From the NCBI RefSeq assembly GCF_900177775.1, contig NZ_FXWH01000003.1, positions 245,971-309,970 on the forward strand: a stretch of DNA of 64,000 nucleotides, given 5' to 3'. The DNA comes from Pseudidiomarina planktonica. Lineage in GTDB: Bacteria > Pseudomonadota > Gammaproteobacteria > Enterobacterales > Alteromonadaceae. Shown here piece by piece: positions 18,732 through 26,308 of this stretch (position 1 is the first letter of the stretch; every line of letters begins with the position of its first letter). The notes under the pieces were generated by a model, which saw only the letters and a list, made by a program, of their open reading frames with translations, searched no databases and had not been told where the DNA came from. The translations under genes and the position numbers were made by a program.

Positions 18732-19286
18732 TTACTCCTGTTTCTTGATATCAGCTAAACTCCGGTCACTTTTTACCGATTCCGCTTCGGTTGAAACCGG
18801 GTTGCGGCGAGCGTCGGCTTTGTCGTCGTCCATTTTCACCAACAACCAACGTTCATCGTCGCCCATGTCCGTGCGAGTAAGCGCATAGCCGCCGGTAAGC
18901 TTTTCACCCTCCAGCCAAATGGTGATGTGGCCGTCATCAATCTGCTGTTCAACTGACTTACCCTCGTTGCTGTCACTCTCGGATTTCAGGTTTCTATAAC
19001 TACCTCTGTCCCAAACCATCACAGTGCCACCGCCATATTCCTCGTCTGGTATGGTGCCTTCAAAATCTGCGTAGTTAAGCTTGTGGTCGTCGGTAGGAAT
19101 AGCAAGGCGTTGCTCGGAAGGATCCGTTGACGGACCTTTAGGCACCACCCAGGACTTCAGCACCCCATTCACTTCAATGCGAAAGTCGTAGTGTAGGTTG
19201 GTGGCGTCGTGCTTTTGAATAACAAACGCTGGGCCCTTGTTGGCCCAGTCAAACTTGTCTTTAGCCTGCTGTTTTGAAGTTGCCAT
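18732..19286 (-). CDS. Stand-alone DNA ligase D 3'-phosphoesterase domain protein
   Basis: A 184-residue protein consisting only of the phosphoesterase (PE) module of bacterial LigD. The motifs are strong: FVIQKHDATNLHYDFRIE with the metal and active-site His, His and Asp, SWVVPKGPS, ADFEGTIPDEEYGGGTVMVWDRG, and a C-terminal WLLVKMDD. LigD PE removes 3'-phosphates and ribonucleotides at DNA ends before ligation. No ligase, polymerase or ku gene is in the window, so it may act alone in end cleaning. The start at 19286 is preferred because GGAG lies 6 bases upstream. The tail after ~165 is charged and low-complexity. Confidence 0.92.
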   Translation of the reverse strand: MATSKQQAKDKFDWANKGPAFVIQKHDATNLHYDFRIEVNGVLKSWVVPKGPSTDPSEQRLAIPTDDHKLNYADFEGTIPDEEYGGGTVMVWDRGSYRNLKSESDSNEGKSVEQQIDDGHITIWLEGEKLTGGYALTRTDMGDDERWLLVKMDDDKADARRNPVSTEAESVKSDRSLADIKKQE

Positions 19287-19312
19287 AGTGACTCCTCTCA
19301 AATCATGCGGGA

Positions 19313-19657
19313 TTATTTATTGTTCTGGCTCCAGATTCTAAAGCGGGTAACCACGTACCAGACAAAGCCGACAATAAACATGACCAGTGGAATAACGTTT
19401 ATTTCGTCACGCTGCTGATAGTCTTCTGAGGTTAGGAAAAACCAAATCAGGCCGGCCACAAACAGCAGTACGGATAACAGCCCTTGTACCTGTAAATTTT
19501 TGGCCGTGTTTTGGGTAGTAATGTTGTTTCCGCCGGGCTGGTTGCCTGGTTCCGCACTTTGCTCCGAATCGGATGACTTTACGTAACCACAGCCTGGGCA
19601 GCCGTGCTTATTATCTAATACCTGATCTTCACACTTCGGACATTTTTCAATAGCCAT
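19313..19657 (-). CDS. Zinc-ribbon membrane protein of unknown function
   Basis: A 114-residue protein with an N-terminal zinc ribbon of four cysteines (CPKC at ~5-8 and CPGC at ~20-23), a polar linker rich in Ser, Gln and Asn, and two hydrophobic segments (LLSVLLFVAGLIWFFL and VIPLVMFIVGFVWYVV). The start at 19657 has AGAGG upstream; the longer frame to 19687 does not. It is upstream of the PE-domain gene on the same strand with a 26-base gap, so they may be co-transcribed. No function is known to me. Confidence 0.75.
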   Translation of the reverse strand: MAIEKCPKCEDQVLDNKHGCPGCGYVKSSDSEQSAEPGNQPGGNNITTQNTAKNLQVQGLLSVLLFVAGLIWFFLTSEDYQQRDEINVIPLVMFIVGFVWYVVTRFRIWSQNNK

Positions 19658-19768
19658 GGAAGTACCTCTAAGTTTTATGAATGCCAATGACTAGTAAGTG
19701 TAGAAGAAAGAAGTGGTTTGCGATAACCGAGTGGGAAGTTTGAATCAAATTGCGGAATAGCAGAAACA

Positions 19769-19796
19769 AAAAAGCCAGCTAAGAAGCTGGCTTTTT
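19769..19796. terminator. Displaced original tRNA-Phe terminator (bidirectional hairpin)
   Basis: A 12-bp stem AAAAAGCCAGCT/AGCTGGCTTTTT around AAGA with T runs on both strands. It lies 9 bases outside the left 19-bp att repeat. Before integration it would have followed the tRNA-Phe 3' end directly, so it is probably that gene's original terminator. Confidence 0.85.
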
Positions 19797-19805
19797 CGGG
19801 CAATA

Positions 19806-19824
19806 ATGGTGCCCGGAGGCGGAA
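19806..19824. repeat. Left attachment-site repeat
   Basis: The sequence ATGGTGCCCGGAGGCGGAA is identical to 27684-27702, the last bases (with CCA) of tRNA-Phe read on the other strand. It marks the left end of the island. Confidence 0.93.
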
Positions 19825-19883
19825 CAGTAATTAGTGCTTAAGCTATTGTAATAAAATAATTTGTGTAATAACGCTTCTGTTGC

Positions 19884-19903
19884 GTACCCCCAATAGTACC
19901 CCC
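19884..19903. repeat. Left pair of TACCCCC motifs, probable integrase arm sites
   Basis: GTACCCCC occurs at 19884-19891 and 19896-19903, a 12-bp period. The same motif with the same period is near the right end (27552-27572). Paired sites flanking both att cores are typical of arm-type binding sites for tyrosine integrases. Confidence 0.6.
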
Positions 19904-20064
19904 GTTCTTAAAGATATCAATATATACCTTACAAATTGTTTAATCGTATTAATTATAAATTCTAAAATCATATAATAAAAAAATTAAAAAAAATAGGCGT
20001 TTCTGTTTCTGATCTTAAAATATGCTTTATCATATTCATAGTTATTAAATGATTAAGGTGATTT
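19904..20064. other. Very AT-rich leader of the island, no gene seen
   Basis: This stretch is dominated by A and T, with A-tracts around 19976-20000. It precedes the alpA gene and probably holds its promoter and regulatory sites. No ORF of useful length is present. Confidence 0.5.
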
Positions 20065-20253
20065 ATGGAAAGGTATTACAGATTATCAGAGTTGAAAATG
20101 CATTATCGAATGTCAAAAAGCACTATATATAGATGGATAAAGGAAGATAAATTTCCAAGGCCTGTAAGGTTTTCCGAAAGAATAAGTAGATGGCCTAAAA
20201 GTGAACTTGATAAATGGGAAGAAAAGAATCGTAGTAGGCAATTAAATGGATAA
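20065..20253 (+). CDS. AlpA-family DNA-binding protein (excisionase-type regulator)
   Basis: A 62-residue MerR-like winged helix protein of the AlpA family. The core YRLSELKMHYRMSKSTIYRWIKEDKFPRPVRFSERISRWPKSELDKW is nearly the whole protein. AlpA proteins of P4-like elements switch on integrase expression or act as excision directionality factors. TAAGGTG lies before the ATG. Its stop overlaps the start of the HUH-like gene by 8 bases (ATGGATAA), so the two are translationally coupled and probably control excision and replication together. Confidence 0.9.
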   Translation: MERYYRLSELKMHYRMSKSTIYRWIKEDKFPRPVRFSERISRWPKSELDKWEEKNRSRQLNG

Positions 20254-20776
20254 TATATTAAGTGTTTCAAGAGATATAAATATAAGTGCGCTTATAAATG
20301 AAACTTCAGCACGTGAGGTTTTTAAAAACTGGATTGATAAATGGCATCCTAACTATGCAGTAACGTTAGTGTTTGATTCGACAAATGAAAGATTGGTCAC
20401 AGCGGTAAGAAAGAATAATCTTCTTCTAAAATTCCTAAAACGACGGTTTTACGGAAAGCATTACATTAACAAGCTGCGGAAAATTAGATCTAGCCGTGTA
20501 TCTCCTGCAATGTTCTCGTTTTTTGAAAAGCACAAGGCAGGTGGCTATCACATACATGCAGTCATGTGGGAGCCACCAAATCCAAACAAAGCTTTGGATT
20601 TGGAAATAGAAATAAAGCGCCAATGGTTTAAATTGACTAAATCGAAGAACGTAGTGGTAAAGCCCTACAAAAAGAACTTAGGTATTGGTTGGGTTGGTTA
20701 CGCAACTAAGACTTTCGGCGAAAAATTAAATTACGACGATAGGTTCGAAATATATGACTGGAATCCGATTGATTGA
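20246..20776 (+). CDS. HUH-endonuclease-like replication protein
   Basis: A 176-residue protein. The metal-binding HUH motif is seen as GGYHIHAVMW (His102-Ile-His104) and a candidate nucleophile as Tyr152 in GYATK (Tyr152, Lys155), spaced as in single-tyrosine Rep proteins. The N-terminal AVTLVFD strand fits motif 1 of the Rep fold. Small Reps of this type occur in inoviruses and in integrative elements. It would nick an origin for rolling-circle copying of the excised island. Assignment is from motifs only; overall similarity cannot be tested here. It is coupled to alpA. Confidence 0.7.
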   Translation: MDNILSVSRDINISALINETSAREVFKNWIDKWHPNYAVTLVFDSTNERLVTAVRKNNLLLKFLKRRFYGKHYINKLRKIRSSRVSPAMFSFFEKHKAGGYHIHAVMWEPPNPNKALDLEIEIKRQWFKLTKSKNVVVKPYKKNLGIGWVGYATKTFGEKLNYDDRFEIYDWNPID

Positions 20777-20868
20777 TATTCATAAAACCAAGCATCAAGG
20801 GTTAGGCTCAGGTGCTTTGATTGTCAAATTTTGTTATCATATAGATGGTAGCAATTGTGGAGTCCTGC

Positions 20869-21198
20869 ATGAATTATAGAAATGATAAAATCATAATTGA
20901 TATTGATAAAATTAATGATTCAATTGGATTTACGTTAAATAGCAATGTAATCGAATCTCTTAAAATTAAATCATCATATGAAATGAATGTTGATGGTGAG
21001 TTATTTTCAACTAACGACAAATACATATATCATATTGATAAGCCCGAGAGAGATGAGTTTTATGAGTTCGATGAATATGATGTTTTTGATTCTGATTTGA
21101 ATTTTAATTATTTATTTGAAATTGGGTTAGATGGTCGAGAAATATTATTTCAATTGGCTTGTTCAAATCGGTTTAGGCATAAAAGTATAGAGTTATGA
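20869..21198 (+). CDS. Small protein of unknown function in the island
   Basis: A 109-residue acidic protein, rich in Asp, Glu, Asn and Phe, with no membrane segment or recognised domain. The ATG at 20869 is preferred over an earlier start at 20845 because GGAG lies 6 bases upstream. It is the third rightward gene after alpA and rep, 92 bases downstream of rep. Its charge and position would suit a DNA-mimic or anti-host protein, but nothing in the sequence proves a role. Confidence 0.6.
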   Translation: MNYRNDKIIIDIDKINDSIGFTLNSNVIESLKIKSSYEMNVDGELFSTNDKYIYHIDKPERDEFYEFDEYDVFDSDLNFNYLFEIGLDGREILFQLACSNRFRHKSIEL

Positions 21199-21246
21199 TT
21201 TTATGCCTTATTATGAAACCTGATAGCTGTATTGAACAATTATTTT

Positions 21247-22020
21247 CTATATTTTTATAATTCCAGACCAGTTTATAAATTTACCATTCTCATCGAACTC
21301 AATGTAAGCTCTACGATTTCTTCTTCCTATTGGAAATAATTCAATCATTCCCCGAAATTCATTTTCGAGTCTATAACGATTACCATCATCATCAATGAAT
21401 TGGTTATTACTAATTTCAGATAGTCCGATTTCATCCATAAACGCTTGGTTATGTTCTTCGGCTTCCCATGCTAATGCTCTACTTTTTCGTTGAGATATTC
21501 CTCGTTTAATCCCAAGAACCGCAAAAATTAGTAGTCCCCAAATAGTTATTGATACAATCCATTTGTAACCGATGCTCGCATTTTTATCTAAAAGTGCTTC
21601 TACTTGATTTAATTCGGTATATGGAACGAGAGAGTTGTAAAGCGGTAGAACAATGTGATCGGAAGACCAAACTAATATCGTATATAGGATTAACGGTTCA
21701 GCGGCGTCCATATTCGACATAAAATCGACTACAAGAGCTGCGATCACACTAAGCGAAAATGAGGTTAAAATTAAGCCTATTACCAAAGTCGGTATGCTAA
21801 ATATACGAACAAGTATACTTCCTACGGGAGAACGATAGTTCCGGAATAACCATGTCCAAGACTGTACATACAGCCACAGTGCTGCAACAAATATAGCTAC
21901 AGCTAATAAAAAACCACCGCTATTTTTAGATGACTTATAGATATCCCTGCCAAGGCTAAGTCCTATACCTGCCATTGCAGCCCCTGCAATTGTCTTTGGT
22001 ACTGCTGATGATAATTTCAT
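21247..22020 (-). CDS. Multi-pass membrane protein of unknown function
   Basis: A 257-residue protein with about four hydrophobic segments (roughly residues 35-55, 65-105 as one or two spans, 118-140, 150-170) and a soluble C-terminal ~85 residues with the pattern NRYRLENEFRGMIELFPIGRRNRRAYIEFDENGKFINW, which looks like a small beta-rich domain. AAGGATG precedes the ATG. It is the last of three leftward genes in the island. I do not recognise the family. A membrane protein in a defence-type island could be an effector or a phage-adsorption modifier; this is only a suggestion. Confidence 0.65.
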   Translation of the reverse strand: MKLSSAVPKTIAGAAMAGIGLSLGRDIYKSSKNSGGFLLAVAIFVAALWLYVQSWTWLFRNYRSPVGSILVRIFSIPTLVIGLILTSFSLSVIAALVVDFMSNMDAAEPLILYTILVWSSDHIVLPLYNSLVPYTELNQVEALLDKNASIGYKWIVSITIWGLLIFAVLGIKRGISQRKSRALAWEAEEHNQAFMDEIGLSEISNNQFIDDDGNRYRLENEFRGMIELFPIGRRNRRAYIEFDENGKFINWSGIIKI

Positions 22021-22086
22021 TAGACATCCTTGTTTAAATTAATTAATACACGAAAGAGTACGTAAGTTTTAATTATCTGTAAATAT

Positions 22087-22533
22087 TTAATTCTTATGAT
22101 ACTTTTTCAGTTCTTTTATTGCTGAATCGTAGCGGTCGTTAATTTGTTCGCTTAACTCATCACATAAATTTTTGGCATTTAGATAATTAAACCCATCAAC
22201 CATACTTAAAGAGCAGAAAAAACTTAGCAAGTTTTGTACTTTATGTACCGATTCAATTAGCAAATTATGCTTATCTTCATCGATTGGCATCTTAAAGTTT
22301 GGATCTAACTCATTGTGCAAAGCGAGATAGGTTATTAATTCGTTATGGGCTGAAGTTATATCTGATAAGAATAATTCGCCAATTTCATGCTGATTTGTAC
22401 GGAGGTGTGGTTGTTCAAAAGCATGTCTAGCGTTCTTGAGAAATGCATTTGATGCATAAGTTATCGTTATAATCGATTTGGATATTATTCGGTATTCTGA
22501 TAAAAGATCCTCTTGTTTTTTTGTTCTCGCCAT
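22087..22533 (-). CDS. Helical soluble protein of unknown function
   Basis: A 148-residue protein predicted by eye to be almost all helix, with repeated Leu/Ile spacing and charged faces, no membrane segment and no recognised motif. Its start overlaps the end of the upstream small membrane-protein gene by 49 bases in another frame; a later start would be possible but none has a better ribosome-binding site. It lies 66 bases upstream of the multi-pass membrane protein gene, and the three probably form one leftward transcript. Confidence 0.55.
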   Translation of the reverse strand: MARTKKQEDLLSEYRIISKSIITITYASNAFLKNARHAFEQPHLRTNQHEIGELFLSDITSAHNELITYLALHNELDPNFKMPIDEDKHNLLIESVHKVQNLLSFFCSLSMVDGFNYLNAKNLCDELSEQINDRYDSAIKELKKYHKN

Positions 22534-22685
22534 GCCTCTAGAGCATATATTGCTAAGCTTAGAGTGTACGCGCTGAGAAAATCTGAAACCGTTACGCTAT
22601 ATTCTGTTTTGTTTCCAATCGCTAAAAGCAAAATAGTTATTAAGATTAAAAGCAAAGCTAGCGATAATCTATTTCGCATTTTCAT
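22485..22685 (-). CDS. Small two-segment membrane protein
   Basis: A 66-residue protein with a first hydrophobic segment at about 8-24 (LSLALLLILITILLLAI), a short loop, a second weaker segment at about 34-50 and a basic C-tail. A good AGGAAA stands 5-6 bases before the ATG, which supports translation despite the small size. It is the first gene of the leftward trio and overlaps the next gene. Function unknown; the layout resembles small toxins or holin-like proteins of mobile elements, without specific evidence. Confidence 0.55.
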   Translation of the reverse strand: MKMRNRLSLALLLILITILLLAIGNKTEYSVTVSDFLSAYTLSLAIYALEAWREQKNKRIFYQNTE

Positions 22686-22837
22686 TTAATTTTCCTTATT
22701 GGCGTTTAGGTGATGGCTCATAAAGTACACCTTTTGAACTACTCAGGGAAGGGCTCACAGATATGGTTCATTATTGTCGAATATATATGAACTACACGGT
22801 ATAATATGAGCTAAATATTTTGAGCTAGGGGAAGTGT

Positions 22838-23392
22838 ATGGGAATAGTTGTAGGGTATTTGCGGGTAAGCTCGGAAAAACAAAATACCGAATCGCAAAGA
22901 GCTATAATAGAAAGCAAATTCAAAGTTGAGCGCTGGTACGAAGATCATGCAACGTCAGGTGTAATAAAAGGTATAGATAGAAGAGCTCTCGGAGAGTTGC
23001 TTAACTACGTAAGAGAAGGTGATACTGTTGTTGTTTATGCAATTGATCGCCTAGGTCGCAACACAATAGATGTATTAAACACAGTAGAGAGACTCAAACT
23101 TAACGGAGTTTCTTTGGTATCGATTAGAGAGGGTTTTGATTTAACATCTGATCATGGGAAACTTCTGCTTACAATGCTCGCAGGACTTGCCGAGCTGGAG
23201 CGAAAAAATATTAAGGCGCGTCAAATGTCGGGAATTAATAGGGCAAAAGCAGAAGGGAAATCATTAGGCCGTAGAAAAACAATAGATAATAGGGCAGTTC
23301 TAATTTGGAGGAGCGAAAACAACGCTAGTATATCGATGACGGCAGAGCACTTTGGAATATCTAGTTCGTCAGTGAAAAGGGCATGTAGCTAG
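22838..23392 (+). CDS. Serine recombinase (resolvase/invertase family)
   Basis: A 184-residue enzyme, the size of gamma-delta resolvase. The catalytic domain starts GYLRVSS (nucleophile Ser11) and contains VYAIDRLGRN and LLLTMLAGLAELERKNIKARQ, followed by the long E-helix and a C-terminal helix-turn-helix (SMTAEHFGISSSSVKRA). Such enzymes resolve co-integrates, invert short segments or resolve multimers. The island already has a tyrosine integrase, so this one probably does something other than integration. No clear invertible segment or res site was found by eye; a short direct repeat GAGCTA lies about 10-25 bases upstream. Confidence 0.93.
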   Translation: MGIVVGYLRVSSEKQNTESQRAIIESKFKVERWYEDHATSGVIKGIDRRALGELLNYVREGDTVVVYAIDRLGRNTIDVLNTVERLKLNGVSLVSIREGFDLTSDHGKLLLTMLAGLAELERKNIKARQMSGINRAKAEGKSLGRRKTIDNRAVLIWRSENNASISMTAEHFGISSSSVKRACS

Positions 23393-23520
23393 ATAAGTTC
23401 CTTGGTTGTTACCTGAGCCTAATGTAAGTGTTTTTAATTTAGGTACAAGATACTTTACCGTTTAGAACGTTAAGATATCAAATAGATAGTTATCTCTCAT
23501 TGAGTATAAGTAGTTTCCTT

Positions 23521-24432
23521 ATGAAGAAGATTTCACGCTTTCTAAATTTACTAAAGGTAGTCGATAATCGACCAGATTTTAGCTATGTGGAAAACTTAAT
23601 TAGTGGTCAGTTGTTTTTCAGAGCGCCACGAGAACTGAATGATCCGTTTGAGGTTCTTCCCATTTTCGACGATGAGGGGTTATTGTCAGCAACAGATCCT
23701 GATCTAATAACTGTTCATAAAAAAATGCTTGCACTTACCTATGGGTACTCACCACTAGAGGCAGAGATAGAACTTCTTCGACGGATTAGCTTGAGCGGTC
23801 TCCAACAATATAACGATTATCATCGAAAGCGTCTGAAAACAGCCTATTTCGATTTAATGACAGAGCGTATGGAAAACCATGGGGTATGTTGTTTTGTTGA
23901 CTCAGCTAAGAGTCAGAACCCTCAGGATGATGAAAAACTTATGTGGAGTCTATACGCAAACGGGGTATCAGGTGTCAAAGTCGAATTTGACCAAGAACGA
24001 CTCGTTGATAGTCTTGACACGTCTGGTTTAAGTACGTCAGAAAAATATGACGAGCTGATTGTTGCTCGAGACCATATAACTTATCAAGATAATCGACCAG
24101 TAATTGATGTTTGGGATTTTTTTTGGAGTTTATCTTTTACTAGTGATGATTTAGCCCGACAGAAACTCATGGAAGAGAAAGTGATTTCCCCTTATTTATT
24201 TACTAAATCGAAAAGTTGGGATAGAGAGAATGAGTTTAGAATTGTTGTTGAAGGTGCTGCAAATAAACTTGTACCGTTCTCGGTAGACAGTATTGAAAGC
24301 ATTTCGTTTGGACAGCGCTGTGACGCTGAGGTGAGAGCTAGATTGCACGAAGCATTTAGGGATAAAACAAAGCTGTATGATGTAAAAACCTGTGAAAAAA
24401 CTTATGACCTTTGTGCCATCCCTTTAAACTGA
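23521..24432 (+). CDS. DUF2971 family protein
   Basis: A 303-residue protein with the DUF2971 signature elements: LFFRAPRELNDPFE near the N-terminus, a CCFVDSAKSQNPQDDEKLMWSLYANGVSGVKVEFD core, and LFTKSKSWDRENEFRIVVEG near the C-terminus. The conserved Arg, Asp and Glu residues suggest an enzyme, but no activity is established that I know of. DUF2971 genes are frequent cargo of phage-defence islands. The ATG at 23521 is chosen over an in-frame TTG at 23500. It faces the AIPR gene tail-to-tail with 79 bases between. Confidence 0.8.
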   Translation: MKKISRFLNLLKVVDNRPDFSYVENLISGQLFFRAPRELNDPFEVLPIFDDEGLLSATDPDLITVHKKMLALTYGYSPLEAEIELLRRISLSGLQQYNDYHRKRLKTAYFDLMTERMENHGVCCFVDSAKSQNPQDDEKLMWSLYANGVSGVKVEFDQERLVDSLDTSGLSTSEKYDELIVARDHITYQDNRPVIDVWDFFWSLSFTSDDLARQKLMEEKVISPYLFTKSKSWDRENEFRIVVEGAANKLVPFSVDSIESISFGQRCDAEVRARLHEAFRDKTKLYDVKTCEKTYDLCAIPLN

Positions 24433-24511
24433 ATTTCAAATAAATCCTAATCAAAAAACTGATTACATGAACGACTAGGCTGTACTCCTAAAATGTTAAA
24501 GTGCTCAAAAA

Positions 24512-26206
24512 TCAAACTGCTCTTTCTTTAACGAAATTGAAAAATGCTACTTGAATCATTTTTCTTGCATCAGATAGTTCAGTCTTGGTTTCGTAAGCTT
24601 TCAAGCAGTCTTCGAGAATTGTAATTTTTTCGTCTATAGTCAATTTCGGTAAAATAGTACCTAGATAAAGAATATAATAATATTTTTGTTCTATTGGAGT
24701 ATATGTATTGGATAACGTTTCATAATACTTAACAATACTAAAATATTCTTCGATAATTCTTGGTGCAGATTCGATGTTGAAGACTGCCGTGCCAAACAAT
24801 TGATCATAATATCGGCCGAAAATTTGTTGTTTTTGGTTTGAGGCTTGATGAGGCGAACCGCTCAGGGCAAATAGTATTTGGCCGAATCTTTCCATACTAA
24901 TTTTATGACGGTATGATTTTTTCTCAGTTATGCCTGTATCTCCAGACTTTCGAGAATAAATTATATCGAAATCTTCCAAATATTGTTCTAAGTGCAATTG
25001 CTCGGTACTGAGTGACTTGAGATCGACGTTAGAAATTTTATTCTGGCTGTTAGTATATTCTGCAATCCGATTTACCGTTTCTTGATCATTATCGGATGAA
25101 AATATTCTAACAAGAACTTCACTGCTACTGAGGTAGTCATCTATATTACTTTTACTATCTTTATTAAACTTATGAATAGATCTGAGAGTTTGTCCACCGT
25201 TAAGTACTTGAAATCCGGATATCTTGAGTTTTACTTTCTTTTTGGCGTTTGTATGTTGGGATTCAACTCTATGAGCAACTACGGTTAATCCGTTGTTATA
25301 CATAAAGAACTTTTGAGGGTCGTTTCGAAGTGATTCTATTATGTTCTTATTGTACTTTGATTTAACGACGAAACCTCGGACATTATCAAATAGTACACTG
25401 TAGTCTAATTTTGCTTCGGATAGCACAGACAAATCTTCGATATTGTAGTCATGCCTCAGACTTTCATCCGTGCACGTAAGGCGAACAATTTCACTACTAG
25501 GGATGCGGGCAATGAACGAATTGAATGTTGATAGATTACTCTCTCTGTATACCATGAGAGCCTCAGCATCTAACATGATCGTTGCATCTATTGGTTCCGG
25601 TCTAATAGAAATTACTTGGCTTACCTCATCGAGGCCAACTGCCTGTACCTCTAAATCATAATGGTCTTTTAACTGACTGATAGCCGGATCAGTAGGTAAG
25701 ACGACTTTATTTTCATTACTAACAAGGTACAGAGTAATTTTCCATGTTCTATTTTCGTTCAGAGCAGAGATTAGACCTTGGGTAAGCCGTTTAATTCTGC
25801 CGGACATGCTTGCAGTGCTTTCGTTGTATAAAGCGTTAATAAACTTGGTGGATATTACTGCGTCGTTTGATGATTGTCTTTTGTCTAGATTAAATTTTTC
25901 GCGATACTTGAAATTAAATAACTTGATCTCAGCTTCGTCCTCATCGAGATAAATGGCATCAATTCCGAAGTCATCATATTTTTTTCCTGTTTCATATTGA
26001 AGAAACTCTGAATCTGTAATGCAGTCAACAATATCCGTTATCTCTCGGAGGTTACAGAGATTCTCTAGCGCAAATATATAGAAACCTAAACGTTCCTTTT
26101 CTATGTCATTTTTCGGTGTGCTTTTCAGCGGCTTAGTGTTCTGAAGGTTCTCGAAATATTTAAGGCATTTCGTCTTTAATATTTTGAAGTCATTCAAGCT
26201 TGCCAT
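24512..26206 (-). CDS. AIPR family protein (abortive infection)
   Basis: A 564-residue protein with the AIPR core: FFMYNNGLTVVAHR, ISGFQVLNGGQTLRSIH and EYTNSQNKISNVDLKS. The N-terminal region has GIDAIYLD (Asp83) followed by LFNFKY (Asn98-x-Lys100), which fits a degenerate PD-(D/E)xK nuclease motif; in relatives the last part usually reads QxK. AIPR proteins are linked to abortive phage resistance. It lies 102 bases downstream of the integrase on the same strand and may be expressed with it. It is the likeliest defence effector of the island. Confidence 0.87.
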   Translation of the reverse strand: MASLNDFKILKTKCLKYFENLQNTKPLKSTPKNDIEKERLGFYIFALENLCNLREITDIVDCITDSEFLQYETGKKYDDFGIDAIYLDEDEAEIKLFNFKYREKFNLDKRQSSNDAVISTKFINALYNESTASMSGRIKRLTQGLISALNENRTWKITLYLVSNENKVVLPTDPAISQLKDHYDLEVQAVGLDEVSQVISIRPEPIDATIMLDAEALMVYRESNLSTFNSFIARIPSSEIVRLTCTDESLRHDYNIEDLSVLSEAKLDYSVLFDNVRGFVVKSKYNKNIIESLRNDPQKFFMYNNGLTVVAHRVESQHTNAKKKVKLKISGFQVLNGGQTLRSIHKFNKDSKSNIDDYLSSSEVLVRIFSSDNDQETVNRIAEYTNSQNKISNVDLKSLSTEQLHLEQYLEDFDIIYSRKSGDTGITEKKSYRHKISMERFGQILFALSGSPHQASNQKQQIFGRYYDQLFGTAVFNIESAPRIIEEYFSIVKYYETLSNTYTPIEQKYYYILYLGTILPKLTIDEKITILEDCLKAYETKTELSDARKMIQVAFFNFVKERAV

Positions 26207-26308
26207 GATATTTTTGCTCTGGTTCTGAGAATAAACTTACAATAGCATCATGTTGCAGTTGCTCAAAACGTTGAGCGATAGTTAGAGTCTTTTTAATAAT
26301 TCGATAGC

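Noticed and set aside
20777..20868. Possible rolling-circle origin after the HUH gene
   Set aside because: Only imperfect pairing of CAAGCA and TGCTTTG was seen, with no clear nick-site hairpin.
22686..23520. Invertible segment or res site near the resolvase
   Set aside because: Only a short GAGCTA direct repeat was found, too short to support a site.
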